Positions 23,524-31,769 of a DNA stretch of 64,000 nucleotides are shown one piece after another. The stretch covers positions 124,001-188,000 of the forward strand of contig NZ_JAGMUK010000064.1 in the NCBI RefSeq assembly GCF_019049245.1, read 5' to 3'. The notes under the pieces were generated by a model. That model was not told the origin of the DNA. It saw nothing but the letters and a program-made list of their open reading frames with translations, and made no database searches. The stretch comes from Streptomyces sp. AC555_RSS877 (lineage in GTDB: Bacteria > Actinomycetota > Actinomycetes > Streptomycetales > Streptomycetaceae). The position numbers were made by a program, and so were the translations under genes. The stretch's first letter is position 1. Every line of letters starts with the position of its first letter.

Positions 23524-25554
23524 ATGCCGACCAAGGTGAGCGTCATCATCCCGGTGTACAACCCAGGTAAGTACATCCAGCCTTGCATTGACTCACTGTT
23601 GAGGCAGACCCTGCCGTCCGATGAATTCGAAGTTCTCTTCGTGAATGACGGCTCGACCGACGACACGCCCGCCGAGCTGGACGCCCTGGCCAAGGAGCAT
23701 CCGCATTTCCGGGTGATTCACATACCGAACTCCGGTTGGCCCGGAAAACCCAGGAACATCGGTGTGGGCGAGGCCGCGGGCGAGTACATCCAGTTCGTCG
23801 ACCAGGACGACTATCTTGCCTCCGACGCGCTGCGCCGGATGTACGACATGGGCCACCGCAACGGCTCCGACATCGTCATCGGCAAGGTGGCCAGCAACTT
23901 CCGCGGGGTCCCGCACGGCGTCTTCCGCGTGGACCGGGAGAAGTGCGACCTCCGGGACGCGCCGCTGTACGACAGCCTCACGCCGCACAAGATGTTCCGC
24001 GCGGAATTCCTCCGCGAGAACAACATCGCCTATCCCGAGGGCAAGCGGCGCCTGGAGGACCAGCTGTACATGATGCAGGCGTATTTCCCCGCCAAGGTCG
24101 TCTCCATCCTCGGCAGTTACACCTGCTACTACTACTCGAAGCGCGACGACGGAAACAATGCGGGATCCGCCAAGATCGTCCCGTCCGGCTACTACGGAAA
24201 CCTCCGGGAAGTACTCGACGTCGTCGTCGACAACACCGAGCCGGGAGAGTTCCGGGACCTGCTGCTCCGCCGCTTCTACCGGGTGGAGATGCTGGGCCGG
24301 CTCAGCGAGCCCTCCGTCCTCAAGTACGACGCCGCCTACCTGGACGAGATGTGCGACGCGGTGCGGCCGCTGGCCGAGGAGTTCATGGGGGACGGCGTAC
24401 ACGACGGGCTCGGGGCGCTCAGCCGCGTCCGCTCCACGCTGCTGCGCCGCGACGACCGTGAGGGCCTGGTGCGGATCGCCCGCTTCGCGGCCTCCATCAA
24501 GGGCGCGGCCCGGCTCGAGAACGTCGCCTGGCAGTCCGACGGCAAGCTGGCCGTCGACGTCACCGCGCGGCTGGTCCAGGGTGAGAACGGCGAGCCGCTC
24601 AAGCTGCTGCGCCGCGACGGCCGGTTCTTCCTGCACCCGGAGTTCACCGAGGGCGTGCTGAAGGACGGCGAGCTGGTCGACGTCACGGACGAGCTGAACG
24701 GCTTCAAGGCCGAGATGTCCCTGCGCAACCGCGAGACGGCCGTCGAGTGGCCCTGCCCCGCCGAGTACACCTCCACCGTCGAGGACCTGGGTGACGGTGC
24801 CTGCGAGGTCGTCCTGCGCGGCACCGGCAAGGTCAGCCCGCAGGGCGTCAAGGGCCGCGGCCCCGTCTCCCGCGGCTTCTGGGACATCTGGGTCCCGGTC
24901 CGCGGTCTCGGCGTGGTCCGCAAGGCCCGCCTGGGCGCCGACCGCGCGGAGCACGTCGACGCCGACTGCCGCCCCGCCCTGCTCGGCTCCCCCGCCCGCC
25001 CGGTCATTCCGTACTTCACCGACCCGCACGGCAATCTCACCCTCGATGTCGGCCGCCGCAGCAAGAAGCTGGTGCCGTATCTCGAGAACCGGCCGGTGCT
25101 GCGGATGCCCGGCGGCCGCCCGGAACTCCGGCTCGACGTGTTCACCCGGCCGAAGACCGCGCCGATGAAGACCGAACTGGTCCTGAGCTCCGCGGACGGC
25201 CGTACGTTCGCGCTGCCCTCCGAGGTCCGCCACGTGGCGGGGCGCGCCCACATCGCCCTTCCCGAGCGCGCGACCTCCGTGCCCTCCGGCCGCTGGAACC
25301 TTTCGGCGAGGCTGGACGGGGAGAAGAACCCGGCCCTCGCGCTCTGCGAGGCGACGGTCGACGGCAGCGGGCGGCTGCGTCTCGGCGATGATGTAGCCGA
25401 GGTGGGTCCCGAACTCGTGCAGGCGGAACTGACCAGGCGGCGCAAGGCAGCCGTCCGGCGCAGGCTGCGCGCCGTCGGCGGTCCGGTCATACGCAGGCTT
25501 CCGTCGCCGGCCCGCAAGAAGCTCCGCCGGCTCGCGGCGAAGCTGGTCGGCTGA
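23524..25554 (+). CDS. Family 2 glycosyltransferase with large C-terminal extension (TarS-like)
   Basis: 676 residues from the ATG preceded by AGGAGACAGG; longer in-frame starts lack a ribosome-binding site. The GT-A domain shows KVSVIIPVYNPGKYIQPCIDSLLRQTL, FVNDGSTDDTPAELDALAKEHP, NSGWPGKPRNIGVGEAAG and QFVDQDDYL (metal site), then RLEDQLYMMQAYF with the catalytic-type E-D. Residues about 330-620 are all-beta segments like the trimerising C-terminal domains of TarS, the enzyme that puts GlcNAc on ribitol teichoic acid. With the CDP-ribitol synthase in the same region, a teichoic-acid glycosylation role is the best inference. The end is basic and may sit on the membrane. Confidence 0.82.
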   Translation: MPTKVSVIIPVYNPGKYIQPCIDSLLRQTLPSDEFEVLFVNDGSTDDTPAELDALAKEHPHFRVIHIPNSGWPGKPRNIGVGEAAGEYIQFVDQDDYLASDALRRMYDMGHRNGSDIVIGKVASNFRGVPHGVFRVDREKCDLRDAPLYDSLTPHKMFRAEFLRENNIAYPEGKRRLEDQLYMMQAYFPAKVVSILGSYTCYYYSKRDDGNNAGSAKIVPSGYYGNLREVLDVVVDNTEPGEFRDLLLRRFYRVEMLGRLSEPSVLKYDAAYLDEMCDAVRPLAEEFMGDGVHDGLGALSRVRSTLLRRDDREGLVRIARFAASIKGAARLENVAWQSDGKLAVDVTARLVQGENGEPLKLLRRDGRFFLHPEFTEGVLKDGELVDVTDELNGFKAEMSLRNRETAVEWPCPAEYTSTVEDLGDGACEVVLRGTGKVSPQGVKGRGPVSRGFWDIWVPVRGLGVVRKARLGADRAEHVDADCRPALLGSPARPVIPYFTDPHGNLTLDVGRRSKKLVPYLENRPVLRMPGGRPELRLDVFTRPKTAPMKTELVLSSADGRTFALPSEVRHVAGRAHIALPERATSVPSGRWNLSARLDGEKNPALALCEATVDGSGRLRLGDDVAEVGPELVQAELTRRRKAAVRRRLRAVGGPVIRRLPSPARKKLRRLAAKLVG

Positions 25555-25624
25555 CCGCCGCCCCACCACGGACACACATCGCAGGCACACGGCACGACAG
25601 CACCACAGTAAGGATGTGATCACC

Positions 25625-26218
25625 ATGCGGGAGCTCAGCATCGCGGGCGCCTGGGTGCACGAACCGAAGGTCTTCCCCGACGCTCGCGGGAGCTTCCACG
25701 AGTGGTTCAAGGGGGCGGACTTCGAGGAGTCCACCGGCCACAGCCTGAGCCTGGCCCAGGCCAACTGCTCCGTCTCCAGCCGCGGCACCCTGCGCGGCAT
25801 CCACTTCGCCGACGTGCCGCCCAGCCAGGCCAAGTACGTCAAGTGCGTACGCGGCGCGGTGCTGGACGTCATCGTCGACATCCGCACCGGCTCCCCCACG
25901 TACAAGCAGTGGGAAGCCGTGCGGCTGGACGACGTGGACCACCACTCCGTCTACCTCTCCGAGGGGCTCGGGCACGCCTTCATGGCGCTGACCGACGACG
26001 CGACCGTGGTCTACCTGTGCTCCGAGGGGTACGCCCCGCAGCGCGAGCACGGCATCCACCCGCTCGACCCGGATCTGGGCATCGAGTGGCCGTCGGGCGT
26101 GTCGCCCGTCCTGTCCGAGAAGGACTCGGCGGCGCCGACGCTGGCGGAGGCCGAGGCCCAGGGCCTGCTGCCGTCGTACGAGGCCTGCCAGGCGTACGCG
26201 GCTCAGCTGCGCGCCTGA
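25625..26218 (+). CDS. rmlC: dTDP-4-dehydrorhamnose 3,5-epimerase-like protein
   Basis: 197 residues. Start at the ATG ten bases after AAGGA; the GTG nine bases earlier is too close to it. The cupin signature is clear: GSFHEWFK, QANCSVSSRGTLRGIHF (active-site histidine in RGIHF), KYVKCVRGAVLDVIVDIR, then VYLSEGLGHAFMALTDDATVVYLCSEGYAP with the second catalytic Asp/Tyr region. RmlC epimerises dTDP-4-keto-6-deoxyglucose at C3 and C5, the third step to dTDP-L-rhamnose. The other three rml genes follow 2.4 kb downstream on the opposite strand. A product other than rhamnose (5-epimerase only) cannot be excluded. Confidence 0.9.
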   Translation: MRELSIAGAWVHEPKVFPDARGSFHEWFKGADFEESTGHSLSLAQANCSVSSRGTLRGIHFADVPPSQAKYVKCVRGAVLDVIVDIRTGSPTYKQWEAVRLDDVDHHSVYLSEGLGHAFMALTDDATVVYLCSEGYAPQREHGIHPLDPDLGIEWPSGVSPVLSEKDSAAPTLAEAEAQGLLPSYEACQAYAAQLRA

Positions 26219-26226
26219 GAGCAACG

Positions 26227-26266
26227 AGGAGGGGGCCTCGCGGATCCGTCCGCGAGGCCCCCTCCT
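26227..26266. terminator. Bidirectional terminator
   Basis: A perfect 18-bp stem (26227-26244 with 26249-26266) and a TCCG loop, placed 8 bases after rmlC and 17 bases after the convergent methyltransferase gene, so it serves both. Confidence 0.85.
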
Positions 26267-26283
26267 GCTGTCGTAGGGAAGGA

Positions 26284-27078
26284 TCAGCCGCCCAGCGCCG
26301 CTATCTGGCCGCGCAGCTTCTCGAAGCCCGCGCGCGGGCGGCGCAGGTTCCGCGCCTTGACCAGGGCCGGCCAGAAGTCGGCCCCGAGCAGCGCCTCGGG
26401 CTGCACGGCGTGCTTGCGCACCAGGACCTCTTCGGGGACCGCCTGCGGGTCCGGGACGACGTACTCCTTGATGATGTCGTCGTAGTTCTGCTTGAGCACC
26501 GTGTTCTGCGGGTCGGCTCCGAAGACCACGGCGACACCGGTCGGCGCGGTGTCGATCTCGAGCACCGTCAGATCGGGGCGGTACTTCCGCAGGACGGTCA
26601 CCAGCTTGTAGACGTCGCCGGTCCAGAACTTGGTGTGCCGGTCACGGGCCGCCTCGTCGACGTCGCGGGGCAGCATGTCGTCGAGCACGATCACGCTCGA
26701 CCAGCGGGAGTGGCGCTCCACGTTCATGAAGTCGCGCAGCGCGTACTCGAAGAGGTGCATGCCGTCGATGAAGGACAGCTCGAGCGTGGGGTCGCCGCCG
26801 AGCATCCCCAGCGGGTCGCGGCGGGCGAGGGCGCGGAAGGGGTTGCGGCCGCGGCGCAGGTGGACCAGCGGGTCCTTGCGGGCGAAGAAGTCGTCACTGG
26901 TCGACTGGACCAGGTGGACGTCGCAGCTGATCGACGTCACGACCTTGAAGGCGGGGTCGATCGCGACGGACGCGACGCGCGAAAGTGCCAGGCTGCGGCC
27001 GTCGTTGACGCCGATCTCCAGGTAGTTTCGCGGCCGGTAGATACGGTGCAGTCCACGCAGGAGTTCATGACGGTCCAC
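26284..27078 (-). CDS. Class I SAM-dependent methyltransferase
   Basis: 264 residues, GTG start eight bases after AAAGG. YLEIGVNDGRSLALS (about 19-33) is the SAM-binding glycine loop, followed by VASVAIDPAF (acidic residue for the ribose), ELSFIDGMHLFEYALRDFMN and VIVLDDMLP, the pattern of Methyltransf_24-type enzymes that methylate sugars and small hydroxyl groups. No membrane segment. The gap upstream (27079-27206) is relatively AT-rich and may hold its promoter. Its place among polymer genes suggests O-methylation of a sugar or polyol; the acceptor is unknown. Confidence 0.85.
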   Translation of the reverse strand: MDRHELLRGLHRIYRPRNYLEIGVNDGRSLALSRVASVAIDPAFKVVTSISCDVHLVQSTSDDFFARKDPLVHLRRGRNPFRALARRDPLGMLGGDPTLELSFIDGMHLFEYALRDFMNVERHSRWSSVIVLDDMLPRDVDEAARDRHTKFWTGDVYKLVTVLRKYRPDLTVLEIDTAPTGVAVVFGADPQNTVLKQNYDDIIKEYVVPDPQAVPEEVLVRKHAVQPEALLGADFWPALVKARNLRRPRAGFEKLRGQIAALGG

Positions 27079-27206
27079 TGAAGCGGCCTTTCGAGGGGTT
27101 GCGGCTGTCCTTGTTTCCCGCGAAGTTACTCATTCAAAGGCTCTGGCGTAAGCTTTCTCGGAAGTTCACTGGAGGTTTACGTACTCGCCGGTAGCAAGGC
27201 GGGGTG

Positions 27207-28484
27207 TCATCCGACCACCCCGAAGGCGCGCCCCGTGATCGATATCTCCGGTCCCAGGTCGAGATCGGCCTCCTTGACGGCCAGCGCCGGAGTGAGCGCG
27301 ACCCCCTCCCGCCCTCCGCGCAGCACCCGGACCTCGCCCTCTCCCGGGCCTGCCACGGCGAGCTCGGCCGCTCGGTCCCCGTTCGTGTCCAGCATCGTGG
27401 CACGGCCGCCGGGCAGGGACCGAGCTCCTTCGACCGTGAGGCCCCGGGCGCTCCCCCTCAGCAGGACGACGCTGCTCTCGCCGTCCGGTTCGGTACCGGT
27501 CCTGACCGAGAACGCCACATCGGCGTATCCGTCGGCGTCGATGTCACCGACCGAGGGACCGACGCCGAACGTGCAGGAGGAGAAAGGCCCGTCGACAGGC
27601 AACCCGGTGGTCCTCTCGGTGAGGCGTGTCGGCCTGAGCTTCGCGCTCTGCCCCGAGGGGCCGCCGTACAGGACAGTCACACGGCTGCCGCCCTCGGGGG
27701 TCATGACATCGCCGAGCATCTCGCAAGCGAGTCCCGCCACGACGTCGGCGAAGCCGTCCTTGTTCACGTCCCCCGTCCGGAGCCACGCGCCGTAGAAGTC
27801 CTTGCCCTGGTCGTCCTTCAGACGTGGGCCCTTGACGGGCTTCCCGTCGGCGGTGCCGCGGTAGACGAGGGTGGCGCGGGGGATGGGTTCCTCGTCCGCG
27901 TAGACATGGGACCACGTGACCAGGAGGTCGTCCTTGCCGTCCCCCGTGATGTCCCCGGCGGTGGTGGGCCTCGCGGTGTAGTACGCCGGGTCGCTGGGCG
28001 TCAGGTCGAGAGAGACCGTGCGGCGCGGTGCGCCGTCGCGGCTGAACGGCCCCAGGAGGACGCGAGCGGTGCTGTCCTCGGTCCCGGTGACGACGAGGTC
28101 GGCCCGCCCGTCCCCGTCGAGGTCGGCGGTCACGCCCCGGCTTCCGAACCCGCCCCCCTCGCCCGCCTTGCCGAGTCTCAGGTCGTCCTGGGTGACGACC
28201 TGACGCCCGTCGAGTACCGGCCCCTTCGAGGAGCCGCGGATCACGGCCGCGTACCCGGCGGCGTACTTCCCGTTGACGGTCGCGGTGCCGTTCGTGAAGA
28301 CGAGATCCCCGTACCCGTCCCCGTCGAAGTCCGACCGGACGGCGGGCCGTCCCGTCCCTGCCGGCACGGAGTCCGACGGGGCGGGGGCCCGGTGCGTCTG
28401 TCTGTCCTCCGTGTCCGATCCGCCCGCCCCGCACGCGGACAGCAGGAGAACCAGGACCGCGCCGACGACAGGCTTCTTCCTCAT
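27207..28484 (-). CDS. FG-GAP/VCBS repeat lipoprotein
   Basis: 425 residues. MRKKPVVGAVLVLLLSACGAGG is a lipoprotein signal with lipobox LSAC, so the mature protein starts at Cys18 on the outer face of the membrane. Six calcium-binding-type repeats follow: DFDGDGYGD, DLDGDGRAD, DITGDGKDD, DVNKDGFAD, DIDADGYAD and the degenerate DTNGDRAAE, spaced about 50-70 residues, as in integrin-like seven-bladed propellers. It could bind a sugar or wall partner. It sits between the methyltransferase and rmlD in the same orientation but 122 bases from rmlD, so it need not belong to the rml operon. Confidence 0.85.
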   Translation of the reverse strand: MRKKPVVGAVLVLLLSACGAGGSDTEDRQTHRAPAPSDSVPAGTGRPAVRSDFDGDGYGDLVFTNGTATVNGKYAAGYAAVIRGSSKGPVLDGRQVVTQDDLRLGKAGEGGGFGSRGVTADLDGDGRADLVVTGTEDSTARVLLGPFSRDGAPRRTVSLDLTPSDPAYYTARPTTAGDITGDGKDDLLVTWSHVYADEEPIPRATLVYRGTADGKPVKGPRLKDDQGKDFYGAWLRTGDVNKDGFADVVAGLACEMLGDVMTPEGGSRVTVLYGGPSGQSAKLRPTRLTERTTGLPVDGPFSSCTFGVGPSVGDIDADGYADVAFSVRTGTEPDGESSVVLLRGSARGLTVEGARSLPGGRATMLDTNGDRAAELAVAGPGEGEVRVLRGGREGVALTPALAVKEADLDLGPEISITGRAFGVVG

Positions 28485-28606
28485 GCGAGTGGGACCACCG
28501 AGCCTCGCCTCCGGTTGCACGCGTCGCACGAAGAGCCCGGAATGCCGGTGGCCGGGCCCCGCCCGAAGGCAGGACCCGGCCACCGATGCCGTCCGGTCGA
28601 CCCCGG

Positions 28607-29497
28607 TCAGCCCCGCTCCGCCGCGAGCAGCGCGGGAAACGCCTCGGCCAGCGCCTCGCGCCAGTCCCGGATCGGCTCGATGCCCGCCGCCGCCCACCGG
28701 TCGTGGCCCAGCACGCTGTACGCGGGCCGGGGCGCCGGCCGTACGAAGGCCGCGCTGGTGGTGGGACGGACCCGCCCCGGGTCGGCGCCCAGCTGCTCGA
28801 AGATGGCCCGCGTGAAGCCGAACCACGTCGTCTCGCCGCCGCTGGTGCCGTGGTAGACGCCGGCCGGTGCGGTGCCCGCGAGGGCGCCCTGGCCGAGGCG
28901 GACCAGACGGTCGGCGAGGTCGGCGGTCCAGGTGGGCTGGCCGCGCTGGTCGTCGACCACGTCGAGGGTGTCCTTGACGTCCTCCAGCTTGATCATCGTA
29001 CGGACGAAGTTGCCGCCGCCCGCGCCGTACAGCCAGGCCGTGCGCACGACGTAGCCGCTCTCCGGGAGCACGGTGAGGACCGCCTCCTCGCCCGCCAGCT
29101 TGGTCCGCCCGTACGCGCTGCGCGGCCCGGTGGGCGCGTCCTCGGCGTAGGGCTTCTCGGCGTCCCCGGTGAACACGTAGTCCGTGGACACCTGCAGGAG
29201 TACGGCCCCGGTCTCCGCGCACGCCTCGGCGAGGTGGCGCGGGCCGTCGGCGTTGACCCTCAGCGCCTCGTCCTCGCGGGACTCGGCGTCGTCCACGGCC
29301 GTCCAGGCGGCGCAGTTGACGACCACGGCCGGGCGGTGTGCGGCCAGCGCCGCGCCCACCGAGGCCGGATCGGTGATGTCCAGTTCGGTGCGGGCGGCCG
29401 CGACGGCCGGGACCCCCGCGGCGGCGAGCCGCGCGAGGACGTCCTGCGCGAGCATGCCCCCCGCGCCGGTGACGAGCCAGGTCCGGTTGTCGGTCAC
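28607..29497 (-). CDS. rmlD: dTDP-4-dehydrorhamnose reductase
   Basis: 296 residues; its GTG overlaps the rmlB stop (GTGA), so translation is coupled. WLVTGAGGMLAQDVLARL binds NAD(P)H, and VVNCAAWTAVDDAE, QVSTDYVFTGDAEKPYAE and YGRTKLAGEEAV (YxxxK) are the RmlD signatures. It carries out the last step to dTDP-L-rhamnose. Last gene of rmlA-rmlB-rmlD. Confidence 0.95.
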   Translation of the reverse strand: MTDNRTWLVTGAGGMLAQDVLARLAAAGVPAVAAARTELDITDPASVGAALAAHRPAVVVNCAAWTAVDDAESREDEALRVNADGPRHLAEACAETGAVLLQVSTDYVFTGDAEKPYAEDAPTGPRSAYGRTKLAGEEAVLTVLPESGYVVRTAWLYGAGGGNFVRTMIKLEDVKDTLDVVDDQRGQPTWTADLADRLVRLGQGALAGTAPAGVYHGTSGGETTWFGFTRAIFEQLGADPGRVRPTTSAAFVRPAPRPAYSVLGHDRWAAAGIEPIRDWREALAEAFPALLAAERG

Positions 29498-30489
29498 AGC
29501 GCCGCCCGCTCCTTCAGCGGCTCCCACCAGGCCCGGTTCTCGCGGTACCACTCGACCGTCTCCGCCAGGCCCTGTTCGAAGCTCTTGCGGGGCTCGTAGC
29601 CGAGCTCCTCGCGGATCTTCGTGCAGTCCACGGAGTAGCGGCGGTCGTGGCCCTTGCGGTCCTCGACGTACTCGACGCTGGTCTCCCAGTCGGCGCCGCA
29701 CGCCTTGAGCAGCAGCCCGGTGAGCTCCTTGTTGGAGAGCTCGGTGCCGCCGCCGATGTTGTAGACCTCGCCCGCGCTGCCCTTGGTGCGGACCAGTTCG
29801 ATGCCCTGGACGTGGTCGTCGATGTGCAGCCAGTCGCGGACGTTGCCGCCGTCGCCGTACAGCGGGACCTTCTTGCCGTCGAGGAGGTTGGTCACGAAGA
29901 GCGGGATGACCTTCTCGGGGAAGTGGTGGTGCCCGTAGTTGTTGGAGCAGCGGGTGACGCGGACGTCCAGGCCGTGGGTGCGGTGGTAGGACAGGGCGAT
30001 CAGGTCGCTGGACGCCTTCGCCGAGGAGTAGGGCGAGTTGGGCTCCAGCGGGTGGGTCTCGGGCCAGGAGCCCTCGTCGATCGAGCCGTAGACCTCGTCG
30101 GTGGAGATGTGCACGAAGGTCTTGATGCCGGCCCGGTGGGCCGCGTCGATCAGCGTGTGCGTGCCGACCACGTTCGTGCGGACGAACTCCGCGCCGCCGT
30201 CGATGGAACGGTCGACGTGCGACTCGGCGGCGAAGTGCACGACCTGGTCGTGCTCGGCCATCAGCTTGCCGACCAGTTCCGGGTCGCAGATGTCGCCCTG
30301 CACGAAGGCGAATCCGGGGTGCGCGCGCACCTCGTCGAGGTTGGCCGGGTTGCCCGCGTACGTCAGCTTGTCCAGGACGGTGATCGCGACATCACCGGGG
30401 CCCTGGGGGCCGAGCAGCGTACGGACGTAGTGCGAGCCGATGAAACCGGCACCGCCGGTCACCAGGATCCGGGTAACGGGGGTCGTCAT
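29494..30489 (-). CDS. rmlB: dTDP-glucose 4,6-dehydratase
   Basis: 331 residues, ATG overlapping the rmlA stop (ATGA). RILVTGGAGFIGSHYVRTLLG is the NAD site; HFAAESHVDRSI, FVHISTDEVYGSI (catalytic T-D-E), PYSSAKASSDLIALSYHRTHGL (YxxxK) and RCSNNYGHHHFPEKVIPL are diagnostic. It turns dTDP-glucose into dTDP-4-keto-6-deoxyglucose, the branch-point for rhamnose and many other deoxysugars. Confidence 0.97.
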   Translation of the reverse strand: MTTPVTRILVTGGAGFIGSHYVRTLLGPQGPGDVAITVLDKLTYAGNPANLDEVRAHPGFAFVQGDICDPELVGKLMAEHDQVVHFAAESHVDRSIDGGAEFVRTNVVGTHTLIDAAHRAGIKTFVHISTDEVYGSIDEGSWPETHPLEPNSPYSSAKASSDLIALSYHRTHGLDVRVTRCSNNYGHHHFPEKVIPLFVTNLLDGKKVPLYGDGGNVRDWLHIDDHVQGIELVRTKGSAGEVYNIGGGTELSNKELTGLLLKACGADWETSVEYVEDRKGHDRRYSVDCTKIREELGYEPRKSFEQGLAETVEWYRENRAWWEPLKERAAL

Positions 30490-31553
30490 GAAGAGATCTG
30501 CACCTTGCTGTGATCACCGAGCACGAGCCGGTGGGCCTTGGGGTTACGGGGAGCGGGCGTCACCTCGACGTCACGCCCGATGAGCGAGGCCTCCACCCGG
30601 CGCACGCCGGTCACGGAGGAGCCGCGCAGCACGATGGAGTACTCGATTTCGCTGTCCTCGATCCGGCAGTCCTCGGAGACGGACGTGAAGGGGCCGATGT
30701 ACGCGTCGTTGACCACCGTGCCGGCACCAATGATGGCGGGTCCGACGATCCGGCTGCCACTGACCCGGGCACCCTCCTCGATGCGCACCCGGCCGATGAT
30801 CTCGCTGGCGTCGTCGACCGTGCCCGCGTCGAGAGGCTCCACGGTCTCCAGGACGGACCGGTTGACCTCCAGCATGTCGGTGACGTTGCCGGTGTCCTTC
30901 CAGTAGCCGGAGATGGTGGTGGAGCGGACGTCACGCCTCTCGTCGATCAGCCACTGGATGGCGTGCGTGATCTCCAGCTCGCCGCGCCAGGAGGGCTCGA
31001 TGGAGCGGACGGCCTCGTGGATGGCCGGGGTGAACAGATAGACGCCGACGAGCGCCAGATCGCTCTTCGGCTTCTTCGGCTTCTCCTCCAGGCCCACCAC
31101 CCGGCCGTCGCCGCCGAGTTCCGCGACACCGAAGGAGGTCGGGTTGGGGACCTTGGTCAGCAGGATCTGCGCGTCGGGCCGCTCGGTACGGAACCCCTCC
31201 ACCAGACCGGTGATGCCACCGACGATGAAGTTGTCGCCGAGGTACATGACGAAGTCGTCGTCGCCGAGGAAGTCCTGCGCGATGAGCACGGCATGGGCGA
31301 GGCCCAGCGGCGCTTCCTGGGGGATGTAGGTGACCTTGATCCCGAAGAGCGAACCGTCACCCACCGCCTCGCGGATCTCCTCCGCGGTGTCGCCGACGAC
31401 GATGCCGACCTCGCTGATCCCGGCTTCGGCGATCGCCTCCAGGCCGTAGAAGAGCACAGGCTTGTTGGCGACCGGTACCAGTTGCTTGGCCGAGGTGTGG
31501 GTGATCGGGCGGAGGCGGGTGCCCGCTCCCCCGGAGAGCACGAGAGCCTTCAC
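30486..31553 (-). CDS. rmlA: Glucose-1-phosphate thymidylyltransferase, long form
   Basis: 355 residues from a GTG (VKALVLSGGAGTRLRP). The nucleotidyltransferase domain has GGAGTRLRPITHTSAKQLVPV, YLGDNFI and EKPKKPKSDLALVGVYLF. The C-terminal 110 residues are a left-handed beta-helix (GRVRIEEGARVSGSRIVGPAIIGAG), making this the StrD-like long form seen in actinomycetes, not the 290-residue RmlA. It produces dTDP-glucose. First gene of the operon, with a good promoter at 31592-31619. Confidence 0.94.
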   Translation of the reverse strand: MKALVLSGGAGTRLRPITHTSAKQLVPVANKPVLFYGLEAIAEAGISEVGIVVGDTAEEIREAVGDGSLFGIKVTYIPQEAPLGLAHAVLIAQDFLGDDDFVMYLGDNFIVGGITGLVEGFRTERPDAQILLTKVPNPTSFGVAELGGDGRVVGLEEKPKKPKSDLALVGVYLFTPAIHEAVRSIEPSWRGELEITHAIQWLIDERRDVRSTTISGYWKDTGNVTDMLEVNRSVLETVEPLDAGTVDDASEIIGRVRIEEGARVSGSRIVGPAIIGAGTVVNDAYIGPFTSVSEDCRIEDSEIEYSIVLRGSSVTGVRRVEASLIGRDVEVTPAPRNPKAHRLVLGDHSKVQISS

Positions 31554-31591
31554 GAATTGCGCCCCAATACTGTGCACATACGGAAAGTAAA

Positions 31592-31619
31592 ATCCTAATT
31601 TGTCTGAATTTAGCGTCAA
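31592..31619 (-). promoter_or_regulatory. Promoter of rmlABD
   Basis: On the minus strand TTGACG and TAGGAT are separated by 16 bases, very close to the HrdB-type consensus, and lie in an AT-rich stretch. The predicted start is about 30 bases before the rmlA GTG. It is the best-matching promoter in the window. Confidence 0.65.
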
Positions 31620-31717
31620 TCTCGGCTCACATCATAACCCTGCAGCCGGATGGGTGATTCACTTTCCATTCACATACCCGATCCTTACGTGATGCTCACG
31701 GATCCGCGAAAAAAAGT

Positions 31718-31746
31718 ATCCGCCCCCGGTCGGACCGGGGGCGGAT
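31718..31746 (-). terminator. Intrinsic terminator behind rne
   Basis: A 14-bp inverted repeat (ATCCGCCCCCGGTC and its complement) followed on the minus strand by a run of seven T, 24 bases after the RNase gene: one of the few classical U-tract terminators here. Confidence 0.85.
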
Positions 31747-31769
31747 CACTTATTTCACTCGGCGAGGTG

